Position numbers and translations under genes: made by a program
The notes under the pieces: generated by a model
Database searches by the model: none
Told to the model about the DNA's origin: nothing
The model's input: only the letters and a program-made list of their open reading frames with translations
Part shown: in pieces, positions 4,500 through 6,217 of the stretch
Position numbering within the stretch: the stretch's first letter is position 1
Layout of the letters: the number at the start of each line of letters is the position of its first letter
Assembly: GCA_030538175.1 (NCBI GenBank)
Contig: JAUNUL010000181.1
Coordinates: 1 to 6,217 of the forward strand
Reading direction: 5' to 3'
Source: Propionibacteriaceae bacterium
Lineage (GTDB): Bacteria > Actinomycetota > Actinomycetes > Propionibacteriales > Propionibacteriaceae
DNA length: 6,217 bases

Positions 4500-6217
4500 C
4501 AGGTCGTCCGGCAGGTTGTCGCGGACGACCTTGCGCAGGACCTTGCCCAGCATCGACCGGGGGAGTTCGCCATCAGCCGGCAGCACACGCTTGGGCACCT
4601 TGTAGGCGCTCAATTCACCGCGAACGTGATTGCGGACCGTCTCCTCATCGAAATCGTCTGCCTCGACGACCGCGACGATCACCTCGCCACCATCGGGTCG
4701 GCGATGTCCGACGACAGCTACGTCGTTGATCCCCGGGACGGTTCGGATCACGCTCTCGACCTCCGACGGTGACACGTTGAAGCCGCCGGTGATGATGATC
4801 TCCTTGGCCCGGTCGACGATGGTCGCGTACCCATCCTCATCAACCGTCACGATGTCACCGGTCCGCAGCCAACCGCCCGGCAGCAACGTCGCCGCAGTCT
4901 CGTCCGGGTTGTTCCAGTAGCCCTGGAAGACCTGCGGTCCCTTGATCTGCAGCTCACCCGGCTCACCCTGGGCGACCTCGCGGGTCGGGTCATCCGGGTC
5001 GGTGACTTTCATGAGGGTGGACGGGAAGGGTACGCCGATCGTCCCCGTGCGACGGGTCGGCCAGAACGGATTGCCGAGCGCCACGGGGGAGGACTCGGTC
5101 ATGCCGTAGCCCTCCACCAGTAGTCCACCGGAGACCGACTCCCACAACTCGACGATGTCGTCGGTCAGGGCCATCGCACCCGAGATGCAGAACCGGGCGG
5201 ATTTCAGGGAGATGCCCTGTTCCTTCGCGGCCTCGGCGGTCTTGCGATAGATCGGCGGCACCGCGCAATAGACGGTCGGCGGGGTCTTCTTCGCCGCCTT
5301 CAACACCATGTCGACATCGAACTTCGGGAACAACACAATGTTGGCCTGCTTGAGCACGCCATAGGTCAGATAGAGCGTCATCCCGAACGCGTGGAACATC
5401 GGCAACACCGCAAAGAACACTTCCTTGCGATATTCGGCATCCTTCATCCATGCCGCGCCCTGGAGCGCGTTGGCATAGAGGTTGGCATGGGTGAGGATCG
5501 CGCCCTTGGGCTGCCCGGTCGTGCCAGAGGTGTACTGAATGACCGCCACATCCGACACTGACGGTCGCGGCATACCCGGGTCGATCGCCGGCGCAGACAC
5601 CAGGTGCCGCCACGGCAGGGTCCCGGTGGTCGGAGCGGTGAGCCCCTTGCGGGTCTCGACGAGCTTCTTGATCGGCAGACGCAGCGCCAGACGCATCGTC
5701 AAGGGGAACTCATCGAGCAGGTTGACGGCCACGATGTGCTTCAACGCCGCTGTGGGCAGCTTCGGCACGGCAACATCCCACGCGATCGCCACCTGAGCCC
5801 CATGATCGGCGAACACGCCAGCCAACTCGTGTGGGGTCGACAACGGGTTGTGCTCGACCACGATGGCGCCGATCCGCATCGCCGCATAGAAGGCGACCAC
5901 GTGCTGGGGACAGTTCGGCAGCATGATGGCCACCCGGTCACCCGCGCGTACGCCCAGTCGGCGCAGCCCCTCGGCAGCGCGGAGCACCTGAGCGCCGAGA
6001 TCGGCGTACGAGGTCGTGCGGCCGAAGAACGTCAGCGCGGTCGCGTTGCCGGCCTCGGCGACGGACCGAGCGAGAAGGTCGGACAGGGACTCATCCGGCA
6101 GCTGGATCTCTGCTGGTACGCCCGGCTGATAGCGGGCGACCCAATCCGGCACCGGGGTCGCGTCGGGCACGGGGAGTGTGGTGGGTTCGGGCGCCTGCGG
6201 CGCGGGGTCCTGGGGCG
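4494..6217 (-). CDS. Long-chain fatty acid--CoA ligase (AMP-dependent synthetase), probably 5' partial
   Basis: Activates a carboxylic acid, probably a medium- or long-chain fatty acid, to acyl-AMP and then acyl-CoA in the cytoplasm. Counting from the GTG at 6170 (558 residues), the ANL-family motifs are complete: P-loop YTSGTTGQPKG (213-223), GYGMTESSP (354-362), WLRTGD (434-439), DRAKEIIITGGFNVSP (453-468, hinge to the C-terminal domain) and RSMLGK with catalytic Lys543. No frameshift or missing residue is seen. That GTG has no ribosome binding site (the stretch before it is C-rich), and the frame stays open to the window edge with no other ATG, GTG or TTG. It encodes a Pro/Ala-rich lead (PQDPAPQAPEPTTLP). 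The true start is therefore probably beyond base 6217; GTG 6170 is the alternative. Family homology begins near DWVARYQPGVPAEI (9-22). It converges on the LLM oxidoreductase gene. Exact chain-length preference cannot be read. Confidence 0.93.
   Translation of the reverse strand, partial: PQDPAPQAPEPTTLPVPDATPVPDWVARYQPGVPAEIQLPDESLSDLLARSVAEAGNATALTFFGRTTSYADLGAQVLRAAEGLRRLGVRAGDRVAIMLPNCPQHVVAFYAAMRIGAIVVEHNPLSTPHELAGVFADHGAQVAIAWDVAVPKLPTAALKHIVAVNLLDEFPLTMRLALRLPIKKLVETRKGLTAPTTGTLPWRHLVSAPAIDPGMPRPSVSDVAVIQYTSGTTGQPKGAILTHANLYANALQGAAWMKDAEYRKEVFFAVLPMFHAFGMTLYLTYGVLKQANIVLFPKFDVDMVLKAAKKTPPTVYCAVPPIYRKTAEAAKEQGISLKSARFCISGAMALTDDIVELWESVSGGLLVEGYGMTESSPVALGNPFWPTRRTGTIGVPFPSTLMKVTDPDDPTREVAQGEPGELQIKGPQVFQGYWNNPDETAATLLPGGWLRTGDIVTVDEDGYATIVDRAKEIIITGGFNVSPSEVESVIRTVPGINDVAVVGHRRPDGGEVIVAVVEADDFDEETVRNHVRGELSAYKVPKRVLPADGELPRSMLGKVLRKVVRDNLPDDLD

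Noticed and set aside
4990..5613. A 207-codon minus-strand frame inside the acyl-CoA synthetase gene
   Set aside because: It is the same strand read in another frame; the synthetase frame holds all the family motifs without interruption.
1..6217. CRISPR array, tRNA/rRNA, transposase, integrase or toxin-antitoxin genes
   Set aside because: None seen: no regularly spaced repeats, no terminal inverted repeats with target duplications, and every substantial gene is assigned to another family.

Overview
This is a high-GC window with typical actinobacterial character. It carries a LigD-type ligase domain, two enzyme families that normally use the deazaflavin cofactor F420, a MviN/MurJ-type membrane pseudokinase, and what look like leaderless promoters (a -10 element 6 bases before an ATG). 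A member of the Propionibacteriales or a relative is my best guess. That rests on family resemblance only; I could not run any search.

Layout: (1) Bases 1-1064, plus strand: the C-terminal ATP-dependent ligase domain of a multidomain LigD, open at the left edge of the window. (2) Bases 1065-1109: a convergent gap with a small GC hairpin. (3) Bases 1110-2787, minus strand: a two-gene unit with a single-pass membrane pseudokinase upstream and a small ankyrin-repeat protein 4 bases downstream of it. (4) Bases 2788-3030: a divergent intergenic region with inverted repeats and a candidate promoter. (5) Bases 3031-3483 and 3585-4400, plus strand: a Ddn-like deazaflavin-dependent nitroreductase-family protein, then an LLM-class (luciferase-like) F420-dependent oxidoreductase with its own promoter and stacked palindromes in front. 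(6) Bases 4401-4493: a convergent gap with a strong hairpin. (7) Bases 4494-6217, minus strand: an acyl-CoA synthetase (FadD type), probably open at the right edge.

The functions are mostly independent housekeeping or accessory roles: double-strand-break repair, envelope-linked signalling, F420 redox chemistry and fatty acid activation. The pair most likely to work together is the pseudokinase and ankyrin gene. The two F420-type enzymes sit side by side but appear to be transcribed separately. I see no CRISPR array, tRNA, rRNA, insertion sequence or prophage gene. I see no clear evidence for a wholly new system; the pseudokinase/ankyrin pair and the palindromic control regions are the points that most deserve a second look.
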